This document shows, piece by piece, positions 34,926 to 47,500 of a stretch of 64,000 bases of DNA. Where the stretch lies: assembly GCA_010645155.1 (NCBI GenBank), contig CM021316.1:3017108-3081107 (forward strand), in the 5' to 3' direction. This stretch comes from Tigriopus japonicus (taxonomy: Eukaryota > Arthropoda > Copepoda > Harpacticoida > Harpacticidae). The position numbers were made by a program, and so were the translations under genes. The notes beneath the pieces are model-generated. The model ran no database searches and had not been told where the DNA came from. It saw only the letters and a list, made by a program, of their open reading frames with translations. How positions within the stretch are numbered: the stretch's first letter is position 1; every line of letters begins with the position of its first letter.

Positions 34926-35522
34926 AACTCGAAACTTTCAACAATTTGAGGTGTAATTCTAACTTAGAAGTAAAGCAAACATCCTTCTTTGACGTTTTCT
35001 CGAGCTTTAAAAAAGAAGGAAGGGGCTGTCCTTCTAATTAGAGCAAGGACGCCAATCAAACTTTTTTTCTGGGATTTGATGGCCAGAAAGACCAGAATAG
35101 GCAAAGTAAAGAGCACCCTCCTCCATTACTTCAAGACCAAAAAACCTGTAAAAGTCTTCTTTACTTCCCTTTTAGGCTAAAACTACACGTGTCAATAGGT
35201 ATAATCCCTGAAGTAACCTTAGAAACTATGAGGTTGTTAATATTTATTATTGGTACTAACTATTGCAGAACTCCACAATGGCAATATGATCATAGAATTC
35301 GCGAAGCGACAGCAGAGATAGATAGATTGATAGATTGATAAGCGAGAGAAAGAGAGAGAGACGAAAAACTTGCACAACTAAGTGTATGTACATACAATGA
35401 CGATGATTGTACCTCGTACAGCACAGAGTTCACAGGTATATATGCTTCTAGTATTACATGATTAAGGGTAAGGCTTCTTGAACAGCTGATGAATGATTCT
35501 GAACTCTTCCTTCGATCGAGAT
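34926..35522. other. convergent spacer between LRR gene and ORP8
   Basis: It contains a GATA/GATT and GAGA simple-sequence run (about 35315-35365) and a minus-strand AATAAA at 35243-35248, a good poly(A) signal for ORP8 about 275 bp after its stop. No gene. Confidence 0.5.
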
Positions 35523-38500
35523 CTAAGGAGACCCCGAGCCCGTGAAGTTGACGGCATTTTGCGTTTTCGTGGTCACCACCCACGTCAAGATGGCTTGGAT
35601 CATGAACACCAAGATGACCAGACACACCGTGTCCCGATTGATATTAGAATTCGAATCCCGCTCCTTTTGCTGCATGGACATCACATCCAGATTGTGCTCC
35701 ATTCGGGACAACTTGGCATTGGTTTGCTTCTGTTGCTCCAAAAGTTGACGCATCAAGCCATCCCATCTGAAAAAGGCGAGATTGAAGTGACACAGAGGCC
35801 TTTTAGAGTGTTTAAAACTAGTGCTTCAACTAGTTTTTTTTCCAAGGGCAAAAAGCATCGTTTTGGTCATTGCAAATCTCTTTTTTTTTTTTTTTGGAGC
35901 TTTTGGGCGGTTTTTTGGAGATCTTGTATTAAGTAATCGTACTATTTTTTTAAAACTCAAACACCTTTACGATCAAATACATTGCGGATTTTTGCTTCTG
36001 TCTTGGGAAAAAAATTTTTGATAGCAAATAATTTCAATTTTCTTGAAATGAAGCAAGCTACAGTATTCAATTACTTGTGTTTTTTTAATCATGGCGCCCT
36101 ACTCAATCAACCATGTAGTGCTGCTAACCTGTTTACAACAATCATTTTTCTTCCATGCGTATCAAAGTACCTCCACTGTGTATGTATACTTGTATTATTT
36201 AAAAAAACATTGTTTTCACATGTAACAACATCGCATCGGCGTGTTCTACTTTCTCCATTTTTTAAAGTCGAAAAGTCAAACAGTTTTTCCCCCGAAAACT
36301 CATAACTCAATTCAAAACGTACTTGTCTGACAGTTGGATTGGTTTGCCGCCACCCACGCCATCTTCGGATTCCTCGAGAATGGTGGAATTGCCCGATTCC
36401 CGCCCACCGCCGCCTTCCATTGAGGGCACGGCTGGAATTGTTTTGAGTTTATCCTTTGTGTTTCGTCGCCGTCGTAACTTCACGGACGACCTCTCTGTCC
36501 CTGGAACAAATCCAATGCGATATGAGCTCCATCCTATGGGTGGAGAGGAGTAAAAAGCAAAGGTCGTTCAAATTAACAAGAGACAGAAGATCAATCTACG
36601 CAACGTGCCAGTCAGGCGGATTTGGCTACATACAGATATAAAAAGGACAACACCTTGGCTGTGATCGGTGAGTTGTGGGTTGCCATACAAAGCATTTTTT
36701 TTAAGAAGATAGTTTGTCTATCCTTACCTCCATCTTTGCCTAACTTTCCGGCGTCTTGCACACTGATAATGCTTTGAGTGCGGATCATGGGTGCTTTGTG
36801 CTTGGTCTTGGTGTTCACGATGAAGTCATGCTCGTATTGAAAGAGATCGTTGAGGGGATCCCAAGGACGCAAATCGGCAAATTTATACTCGTATTGTTCG
36901 GTAATCGGGTCCTGCAACGAAGCAAATCCCAAGTTATTTTAGTACACCACAATACTTTACGAATACGAAACATTTTTGGGACAAAATGGGTAGGAAAATA
37001 GTTGACACACAATGCCGAAATGACTAGGAAATAAGTTGGAATAGATGGTTTGACACGGTGTGTTTTTGAGCTCAAGAAGTCATTTTTAAATTCCAAAAAC
37101 TGTTGAGACCATTTTTGAGATGTGAATGCAATGCAGAACATTTATTTGAATTTGGTTCAATAAGTCACGAGCAAAAACACTATTTTGTTCCTCAAAACGC
37201 ACATAAAAATAAAGATTTGAAAAACTACTTTGACTAAAGTCTTAGATGTACTAAGAGCAGTGCTGTTCTCAAATATTTTGGAAATCTATTTCGCAGATCT
37301 ATTTTCAACGGCCTTTTTGATCGGCATTTCTCAAAGGACCAAGCTAGAGTGTTATTACATCAATTTTGACAAACGGCTCAGTAGATTTCGACAATATTTT
37401 AGGTAGACAAACCTATCAGACTACTTGAGGATTGGATAAAGAAAATGTTCAAACTTTCAAATGTTGAAGAATGTCTTAAGTGACCTTATAACGTATTTTT
37501 GCCCGTGACTTAATTCAAATTCATAAGCAGTATTGCATTAACACCTCAAAAGTGGTCTCAAAAGTTTTTGGAATTTAAAAATGACTTCTTGAGCTCAAAA
37601 ACACACCGTGTTGATCAATGAGCGAAAATCATTTATGCTTAAGATTATTGTGCTCCACGGTTTGTGCACTAGTTGGTGACTTTACATACAACTAAAAACA
37701 CCATTTTACTCCTGAACTCTAAGAAGTTCGCTCTAGTGGATCGAAAATAGAAAATTGGCCAGAGTTCCATTTTCATATTTGTTTTATTACAGGAGCTCCA
37801 ATTAAAAAAAAAACGAAAAAAGCGAGGAAAATTTAAGTTCTAGCTAAAAATGAATTCCAAGTTAAAACAAAACAAGCCAAGTTGTCATGAAACTTATTTT
37901 TTTGAAAAATGTTTTTCAAAAAATGACCGCAAAATAGTTCAAAATGCTCAATCATGACAAAAAATACGTAGTTTCAAAAAAATTCAAACTGAAGTAAAAG
38001 AAATGATACAGGTATATGCGCTTAAGATTCCCGATTTTTTTGAACGGAAGGATTCACAAATTACGAGCTAAATAAGAGGGACTGGAACCTCATATTCTAA
38101 CCACATATTGACATGGTATATAGCCACAAAATTACTCAAAATGAGCGCCATTCGCTGCAATAGTGGCCTCCAGCCTTGACCGGAACTTCGCGCAACTGTT
38201 CCTCACGAAGCTCTGATCTAGGTTGGCTCAGGCATTCTTAATGGCTGTCTTGAGCTGGTTGTTGGAGGTGTACTTGGTACCTGAGAGGATGCCCTTCAAG
38301 TGCCCAAACACAGCGTAGTCCATCGGGGACAGGTCTGGTGAATGTGGAGGCCACATGTCCTTGGGGATGAACCATGGTGTCTCTCTCTGGAGGAACTCCT
38401 GGGTAACATTAGCTGTGTGGCAGCTCGCACCATCCTGTTGCCATCACCAGTTTCTTCCATAGGTTCTTCGTGCCCAGGGGAAGACCACTTTGCTCAGATA

Positions 38501-41500
38501 GCTCATGTATGTGGCCGCTGTGAGCCTCTCGCCCTGTTTCAAGAACACAAGTGGGCACTTCTGGCCATCAGAGCCCACCACTGCCAAGATTTGCAGGTGA
38601 GCATAATGTCTCTCCCTTGGGCTGTACTTGATGGGGCTTGGGGCATCTCCTGAGGCCTTTGCAAGGTAGAACCTGGTCTCATTGGTGACCATCTCACCAA
38701 GTGAGAATGGAGTCTCATCAGAGAACACCAAGACAACTTCGGCGGGCTTGTGCTTCAACTTGTTCAAAATGGCCTTTGACCTCTCCAACCTCTTCACCTT
38801 GTCAATGGGCTTTAAAGCTTGTCTAGGGACCCTCTTGAAGCTGTTCAACATGAGGTCCTCATTGACAAGGCGTTTCATGGTCCTTCTTGCAATCCCAAAC
38901 TCCCTGGCAAGGCCGCAGATCGTGGCCTTGCCTTCACGCTCCTCCACTACATCTTGGACAGAGTTGATGAGCTCCCCAGTCCTCACAGATTTCACTCTGG
39001 CTCGTTTGGGGACCTCTGCGGTGCCTCTGGCGATAGTGTTGTAGACAGTCTTCGGATCGCAGCCCAATTGCCTCGCTATATCGCACGTTCTCATTCCACG
39101 TGCGTGAAGAGTCAAAATTGAGGTCCTGACCTGGAACTGATCTGGGGTTGCGGTGGCCATGTCCAATGAACTTGAAGGCTGAATTTCGGTTAACAAGTCG
39201 AGGAGAGATGGAAATCGTTGCACAATAAGAGCCAAGTCCGAAGAACAATAAATAGCGGAGAAAGTTGGATGTCATTAAAATCGGGAATCTTAGGCGCACG
39301 TACCTGTATATGTATATGATATATGTATATACATATATATGTCCCATTACTCTAAAAACCCAAGTCTTACCAAGGCGAAATATTTGGGTACCCATTCCTC
39401 TCCAGCGGCTTTTCTCTCTCGAGCTCCGGTTCTTTGAGCCTCTTCCAAAATGGCCTTTTCTTCTGTGGCCGCATTCTGGTCGTCGGCTTCAATGGCTTTG
39501 GTCACCTTTTGCCACAATTTGACGGATTCGAACTCGTTTTGGTCCTCAATGGGAACGGTGAATCGCTTGAGACGGGATTGTCGGATCTCTGGGGTCACTT
39601 TCCAGAATGTCTCACTAGTCTAGAAATGATGATGACATATCAGATTACCAAAGAGTGTGTGTATTAACTAATGTTCAAGTCTCATACTTACATCTGTTTT
39701 CTTCTCCTTGAGCATCACACAGTCGTCCCAATGTCCATTCAAAGTGGAGAGGACCTCTTTCCCCAATCGAATTTTGCCACTCACGGCATTGGTGAATTCT
39801 CCTCCGCCCAAAAACGGCTATAATTAATGTACGTTTGACACGAAAGTCTCGACAAAATAACTAGGCAGTATACTTGACCATACCTTGAGTTTGAATTCCA
39901 ATTCCGTGGAATAGCCGGTCTTGGCACATTCAATGATGACCTTGCCCCCCAATTCCATGGTGAGTGTGCCCATGAGAATGCCTTTGCAATGGGCATAGGG
40001 CAAAGTAAGCGCATACTCTTCCCCACGAGGGAGCAGGTTCAATTTGGCCGTTCCATCGAGGATGGCAGAGGTCGAGTTACCGTAGAACTTGGACTTGGCG
40101 AGAATGGACGAGGCCACGGTGTATCCATCTTGTCGATTCGTGACATAGAACGCCGAAATGGGAGGATGATGAGAGACCTGCGGGTCACATTGACACGTGA
40201 GAGTGAGAGTGGGTATGGGGGTGCTCATTTATTCATCATTATGGGTTCTTCTTACCTGCTCTGCGATGTAGAAAGTTTTGCTACCGTTTGGATGCTCCCA
40301 GTAGCAACGGAAAGTTTCGCCCAGGATGGGATTGTAAGGCTTTTTGAGGCCCTTGGGTTTCTTGTAAAAGCCCGACAGATACCATCGCACCACTGCCTTC
40401 ATTCGGTCATAGGGAGACTCTAGTTTCACTGCCCTGTAAGCAATAAGATATTGGCACATTCTCGAATTTATGTAGGCTCTTGTTGAACAAGGAGAGCCAT
40501 CAATATGATGCTCTAAATTTTCCGCCCTCTTTGTTTCTTCTTTAATTTGAGAAGCAAAGTTCAAGAACCTCTTGAATATGAAGGTAACAAATATCACTGA
40601 AAGTGCGCAAGCATGGGATTTTCATGGGCCTTCCTGCTTGAATCCAAACTATTTATCTTACTCGGATAAGAAGTCCTCGTGGTAATGGTAGTCGGTAAGT
40701 TTGTCTAAGAAAGATCGGGGCTCCAAGATAAAAGTGGGCAAGACCACTCGGGACAGATCCATGCCCGGACGGACCTGTTTCACGAGGAACCAAACGATGG
40801 ATTTGTTTTCATCGGAAAATTCCTCAGTCTGATCTTTTGCAGTTCCAAACACTTCATCACTCGGGTCTGGAGAGTAGTGGGTCAATACTAAGGGCATTTC
40901 CTCCTCGATGGTGGGTTCCAAGAAGGGTGTGTCTTCACTGAAGTCACTCCCATCGGAGCCCATCATTCCCTGACGATCATCACAACTTGAATTATTTCCC
41001 TCCTCTTGTAACTCTGAAACGATAAGACCACAACAGATCTATTATTGAAAAAGAAAAAGATGTCACATGTTTACATTGGGATCAAAGAATTGAAGGAGTG
41101 TAACTGTTTGACGTGGCACATGTCATGGCCGAAAGGGTCGTCATGTTTTGTCTCGACGCACAAATCTAGTACTCATGTGGGCCTAAGTGGCTTTCGAGGA
41201 ACACTTTCAATGCTCACAACACCAACATCGATTCCATTCACCTGCTTCGAAATGTTTCTCCACATCGGAATCGTTCATCATTTGAGTCTCCACAGATCTC
41301 CGATCCGAGTCTAAGATGGGCAGATCACCACCGCTCATCATGATCTCATGCTCGGACACGGCTGACAACGGGTTTCCGGACACATCCGAGGGATTAGTTT
41401 TCGAGCTCATGGATCTGAGAAGAAGTGACGAGCAGCTAATGGCCAATTCCAAGGCATCAAACCAGCATTTTCCGACCGAATTATTGGGTGCCCGGAATAT

Positions 41501-44500
41501 TAGGTGGGACGTGGGAAGGGGTTGAGTAAGAGCCCCGTAGGTCTCGCCTTCGGGGCCTCGATTTGCCCAAATTGATTGGTCCATGGGGTGGAACAATTTG
41601 AAGCAGTACCCATCTTTCTTGGAGGGTCGCTCGAGGATCTCGCAAGTGCTCAGGATGATGGTTCCCACCCAATGGGAGCTCTGAAATGAGGATGTGTTCT
41701 TCGATAATTATCCCTGGAGGTCTTTCTTGCACCCACTGCCCACTAATGATGAGGATGTAAGTACACACTCACTCTCTCTAGAAATCAACATCCTCTTAGG
41801 TTTCGGATTATGCTGGCAAATGTGAGAAAGCACACTCATATGAGAAACCGCTGTCTTACCTTGGCTTTTTGACTTCGGTAGAGGATGAATAGTCCCGGTT
41901 TGAGGATACACCAGAGCTTGGTCCATCCTTTCAAAGTTCCTCGGACTTTGAGCCACTCCGCCAAAACAATAATAGATTGGTCTTTGAACGTGGACAAGAG
42001 CTCTTGGCCCACACGTTTTTTCTCCTTCGCATAGTTCTTCCTTTGGGCTTTGTAGGACTCTTTTCGATCCACGGTGTTTCGAGCAGAGGCCGAGCTCGAA
42101 CCCACAGGTGTTGACGTCGCACTTGAAGCACCATTGCCCAAGGCAGACTGAAAGAAATGTCCATAATCAACAACAGACTAAGTACGTAAATGCGTTTTTT
42201 TTAGCCTAGTTGGTGATCAAAGCAGAGGCTTTGTTTAGCTTGCGTTTGCCTCAAAGGGCGCCTTTTTCTGCTAATGGTCGGGATTTTATGGAGAGCACGT
42301 CAAGATGGATGGAACCGTGACGTCATGCTCGTGGTACTACTGCATGTAAGAGGAAAAGATGGATTATTCACTCAGGAAAAAAGCGAGGAATTCGCACTTT
42401 TGGGCGAAATGTACATCTAATGTAGTAGCGGAACGGTTCTCAAAAAGTAAAAGGAGCTAAGGAGTGTACCACAAGCGGAATCTCTCATGGAAGAGAGAGA
42501 CCATTTTCGCGTGAGATGGAACACATCGCTGCCACAGGATAAATATAGACTTGAGCCCTAGAAACCAAGGAGGAAAACCAGCCACCAAGCTGTACTCCTC
42601 GCCCAACTTTCTTTGATCTTTGCATTGACGTCATGGAAAAAGGGTCGATCTTCCTACAAACATGAGACCAACTGTGAACAGATAACACCATTCGTGATTG
42701 ACCCCCTTGAGAAGGGACATAATGGATGAGAGGACCTCAAAACCGATTGCTTTCTAGTCAGGGGGGCCCCAAAAGATGGCTTACATAATTAAGTTATGAT
42801 TACCCTCAAGATAACCACAAAAAATCACGAGAAGACCACATTATATACCATGGGGGGATTTTGAGATTATCTTTTCTATTTCTGGATCCACTTATCCGAT
42901 GTACAATATCTACAAATCGCTTTTGAACAAATAAGGACGACACCAATGCTTTTTGTCACGGATTAACACAATGGGTCAATAAAACGTCGGTTCGCTATAC
43001 AACACAGGAACCATGTTTTACCCATGGAATGAATGGAATGTCCCACAACTCTCACATGCCTCCAAAAACGGCATAAACCACGAGAAAACCAAGAGAAAAA
43101 TGATCGCTTAAATATCTGGTTCTCTTTTTATCGTCACTGAATTATCGTCAAGTGCTTACTTTTCGAGATTCACTCATCGTTTTCCAAGCCGGGGCTTAAT
43201 TGAGCAATATCGCATTGACAATTTGCCTTCCGGTTTGTGAATCTGATGAGGCTCGTTGTCGTCTGTGCATGCGTGTCACTTTGAGTTTCTCTCTCGTCGA
43301 TCGAGAATACAACCGTACATCATCCATCCTCAAATCACTATTGTTCTTGCCCTCAAGAAACGACGTCAATCATTACATTAGTATAACCCCAACACGATTT
43401 CGCACACTTGATCTTGAGGCAAAAAACTGTTTTAAGATAGGCGCAAGGTCAGAAGTCAGAACTTAAGGCGAATGAATCCGTTTTTCTGACAACGGAATTT
43501 CAACACTTTCGGTTCTGAGTTTGGGCCTCTTCGTGTCTTTGGAAAACAGGTTTTCAAGCTCATCTTTTCGAGCGTCAGGCACAACTGAATGATTCAAATG
43601 ATTCTAGAAGAACCTTGGGTGGAGTGAGAAACAGAGAGAGAGAGAGAGGGAGAGGGAGGGAGGAGAGTGAAAGAAAGAAGCATGGCGAACATTTTTTTTC
43701 TGGCAAGCTTCATACGTTTTTGTTTTCGACCGAGCTTTCTTTCCTGTAAACTTGTTCGCGACTCCCTTACCTTGCCCATGAAGATTCGAATACGTTTCGG
43801 TGGTCTGTTCATGGCGGATAACTTATCTGGAACACCTCTTTCATTTCCTTTCGATACACTGGAAACACCTTTCCAGAAGTGGAACAGGTGTCCATTCGGT
43901 CATCAGGCAATGCTCCTCGCCACTAAGAGACACTTGGATCGTTTGTCAGTGACACACGCCACAAATTACGACGATCTACTAGTTTTTGAGCTTGTCCAAA
44001 AGGTTATTTTCTTTCTGTCTTGATGCATTTACCGTGAAGAGTCGCTCACATTTACTTTACAGTTCTCAATGCGTTAGTACCCTTTTAAAAACATGACAAG
44101 TATCCTCTTCTTCTTTATCTCAAACGTTCGTTCATGAGAGCTTCTCAACAGGTTTTTGTACAATATCGCTCGGAAATCCCACGAGATGAGATTCACTTTC
44201 GAGACGTGAGAAACCTCTCAAGGTTTGATCGAGTTGTTTTTAAACAACTTTTTTTTGTTCCACTCTTTTTCTTTGGCAATAATATCCTACTTATGCGAAT
44301 GACACACTAGCATGCATTGGTGCTTGCTCAGTATGTCAATGCATGAGAAAGAGTTGGAACACAGAAGCGAGAATTTCTGATGTGTGGAACATTCAAGCGA
44401 GTCCCATTAATATTGCATGTGAAACTCGAGGCTTTTATTTCACCTTACTTCCTTTCCCGGTTTAAGACCGCCTTTTTCCTGGAGAAGTCGCTAGAATTCA

Positions 44501-47500
44501 GTATTTTTTACTAGGGCAAGGACATGAATTATCTCATACAATTATCTACCGACTTCCAGATGGTTGGTTGGTTGGTTAGTTACTCTGGACCATTTCTTTG
44601 GATACCTGTTGGGGCGAATTGCTCGAGGCAAATGACGTATTGGCCGAATAAGACCGGGTTGGACGAATTGGAATAGCTTTCGTAGGCGTGCCCACAGGGG
44701 CCGTGGCAGGGTATTCGTGGGGGGCGGGCTCACTGTCCGAGCTCACGGACAGTCTCATTTTCATGAGCTTGTTCAACGGAGCTCGGCGTTTCTCGGCCAA
44801 AGCCGAATGGGCGTACTCGCCCTGCCCCTTGGAGGGCGTACCCTTGGATGGGAGTGGCTGTTCCTCCAGAGCCATGACGATGACAACGTTGGGATCGTTG
44901 AGTGGGACAGATTTGAGAAGAACTGCACTAGTTGTTGATTGGCGAAGGCATCATCGCGGATTATCACATTTCACGTTGCATGATGGCACATCATTCATTT
45001 GTCATGGTTCATATTCGTAGACACACATGTGAAGAGGTTCCACATTCGTGAGCCATTTTGAACTTCAAGAACCTTTTTGAAACTGGTCCGAGAGCTCGTC
45101 TTTTCGAAGGGGGTTCATATCAAGACAGAGAGAAGGAGAGAAAGAGCAAACTCTCCGCACTAGAATAACTCAAGTCCTCGTGTGTGAGTGTTCATATGTA
45201 TAGGGATATGGAGTGCACCGACGTACGCAGAGAGAGAGAGATAGAGAGGCTCTCACACAAAAGAGTGTGTCTTCGATACGGCCGAGTAAAGGCCAGTCTC
45301 TCTCTGGTTTAGCCAGGCAAAGGCCCCCCCCTCTTGTCCTCTTGTCCTCCTTCTAGTCTTTCATCAACCGACCACTGAGCGGCTCCATGGGCTCGTTCAT
45401 TGAAGACGCGTTCGCGTTATGAAGTCGTCGTCGTCGTCGTTGATTCCCGGCGTTGCAACCAACGACGTCCACCTCTTCCTTGATATTCAGAAGAAAATGT
45501 ACGGTTATTCCGAAGGCCTGGCCTCTCCTGCATTCCCTGCCATCCGGGACACTCGCAGAAGGAAGTAAGAGGTCTCAGGAACAATTTCCCTTTCCTCCAA
45601 AGGAACCACTCTCACGAGGGTCCGCACAAGCCAGACCAGAAAGACCCTGAACACCAAAGGACCACAAGCTCTTTGGCCTTCACTGCAGAGCTCATAAAAC
45701 TATTTTTTCTCTTGGATGGATCTTGCAGTAACTGTATGAAAATTGCTTTACACAGAATGACGACAACTTTCATGTCCAATTTGAGATCACACCCAGCGTG
45801 GCTAACCTTGTTTTCAGGATTGTCACGAACAGCCATTGGCATGTCATTGATGAAACGAGCATTCATCAGAACAAGCACGTTCTCTCAACCCTCCATTTCT
45901 ACACTTATACAAATAAACTCACCACCAGGAAAACAAGACCCATCTCTATGAAGATTTCCTCCCCACTCTAAATGCTGAACCAATCCAACGAGATATACAA
46001 AGCACGGCACGAGCTCCACATTTGAATGAATTCAAATCATGATTCTGCTGTTCAGTTTATCCGCAATTTACTGATAGTCAAACTAGCTCTATGAAGTGAC
46101 GCCCCCTTGGATAAAAGCGTGCCCGGATCAAATTGCCCAGTACAGTAGAAAGGCTAGTGGACTACTCACCCACAAAAGGTAGTGGTGGGTGATGATGATG
46201 TTGAGAAGGATCTGGAAGAAAGGTCGTTGGCGGTGCACACACAAAAAATGGTGGGGAATGTAAAGCCCATCTTTCTCTTGTTCTTTTTGGCAGACCTTCA
46301 GGGCCTTTCTTCTTCTGCTAGCTTATCTCTATTGGCATGGCAATGATAACGGGACAGCCAACTTCCATGAACTCAAAGCCCACCGACAACGACCTTTCGC
46401 CATGAAGTTTCTCCCACATACTAAAACGGCTTGCTTACCCCTTCATTACCGGAATTTTCGCAGTTTGCAGCCGTCTCACTATTGAACGAATCTGAAATTG
46501 AAGTCAGAACGCTATTGATTTGTCATCCATATTGGGTTTATTAGTTGGCCTTACCTTTCCGGGCAGAATCCGTTTTGGAATGAATCGACCCATTGTCACT
46601 GTCGGTGAACACAGATTGATCTATTGAGAAGAGGAAAGACCATGAATGCCGGTTTTCAGCGTCAGAGTCCATTACTGACTCGTTTTTAAATATCAGAGGC
46701 TTTGTCGGGGAAGTCAGATTGGGAAGCTAATTTTTTTTGATTGCATCGTGATCCCTTTCGTGCGATAACTTATCATTGAAATCAAACTTCAAGCCCTAAA
46801 CTAGGCAAAACAACACGAACTTGAGCTTCTAGTTCAATGTTGATGCGTCACAACTATCCGTAATAAGTCTTGTTTACGATTGACAAGCCTCTCTGCTCAG
46901 GTTAAAAACTTCCTAATTAGCCTTAAAACCCTTAGAAAACTTATGTGAAGGTTAACAACACTTTTGTTGAGGGTCACTCGATGAATGCAAGTTTATTAAT
47001 CCCGTTTTGGCAAAGATAAGGTGTTAGAGATCTTTGGCTTCATGATTGTTTAAGAAGCTAAAAAGCAAATGTAAAATAGATTAGGACTAGAAATAGATTA
47101 GGCGACTTTTATCGAACAAATTCTTCCGTTCTCCTCCTCAATCTTCTGCGCACTTGACAATTTAAAATCCTTTTAAACTCGTGTTCAAAACGAGCCGTAC
47201 TTTGGTACTTATTGGGCGCACACTATTATTATTCATTGAAGCATTCGCTCGACTCTCTAGGAAATCCCAAGGAAATTGAAGGATCACGACAAACCTACAG
47301 AAATTGATAGTGCTCAGAGTTCTCCGAACTTTAGACACGATTGTCGTCTCATCTTCAGACATTCCATGTTGAAGACTCTTGACAATTGGACGGACAACTT
47401 GAGGAACTTTACGTTCAAGGAGCAGGGGAACAATCATTATTTCGGCTTCGTGGCCCTCGGTTCTTTTTGTCGAGAGTTGATTGTCAAAGGTCGGAAAAGA

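Noticed and set aside
43625..43675. GA-rich run as a GAGA-factor promoter element
   Set aside because: Simple sequence of this kind is frequent in the window; position relative to a transcription start is unknown.
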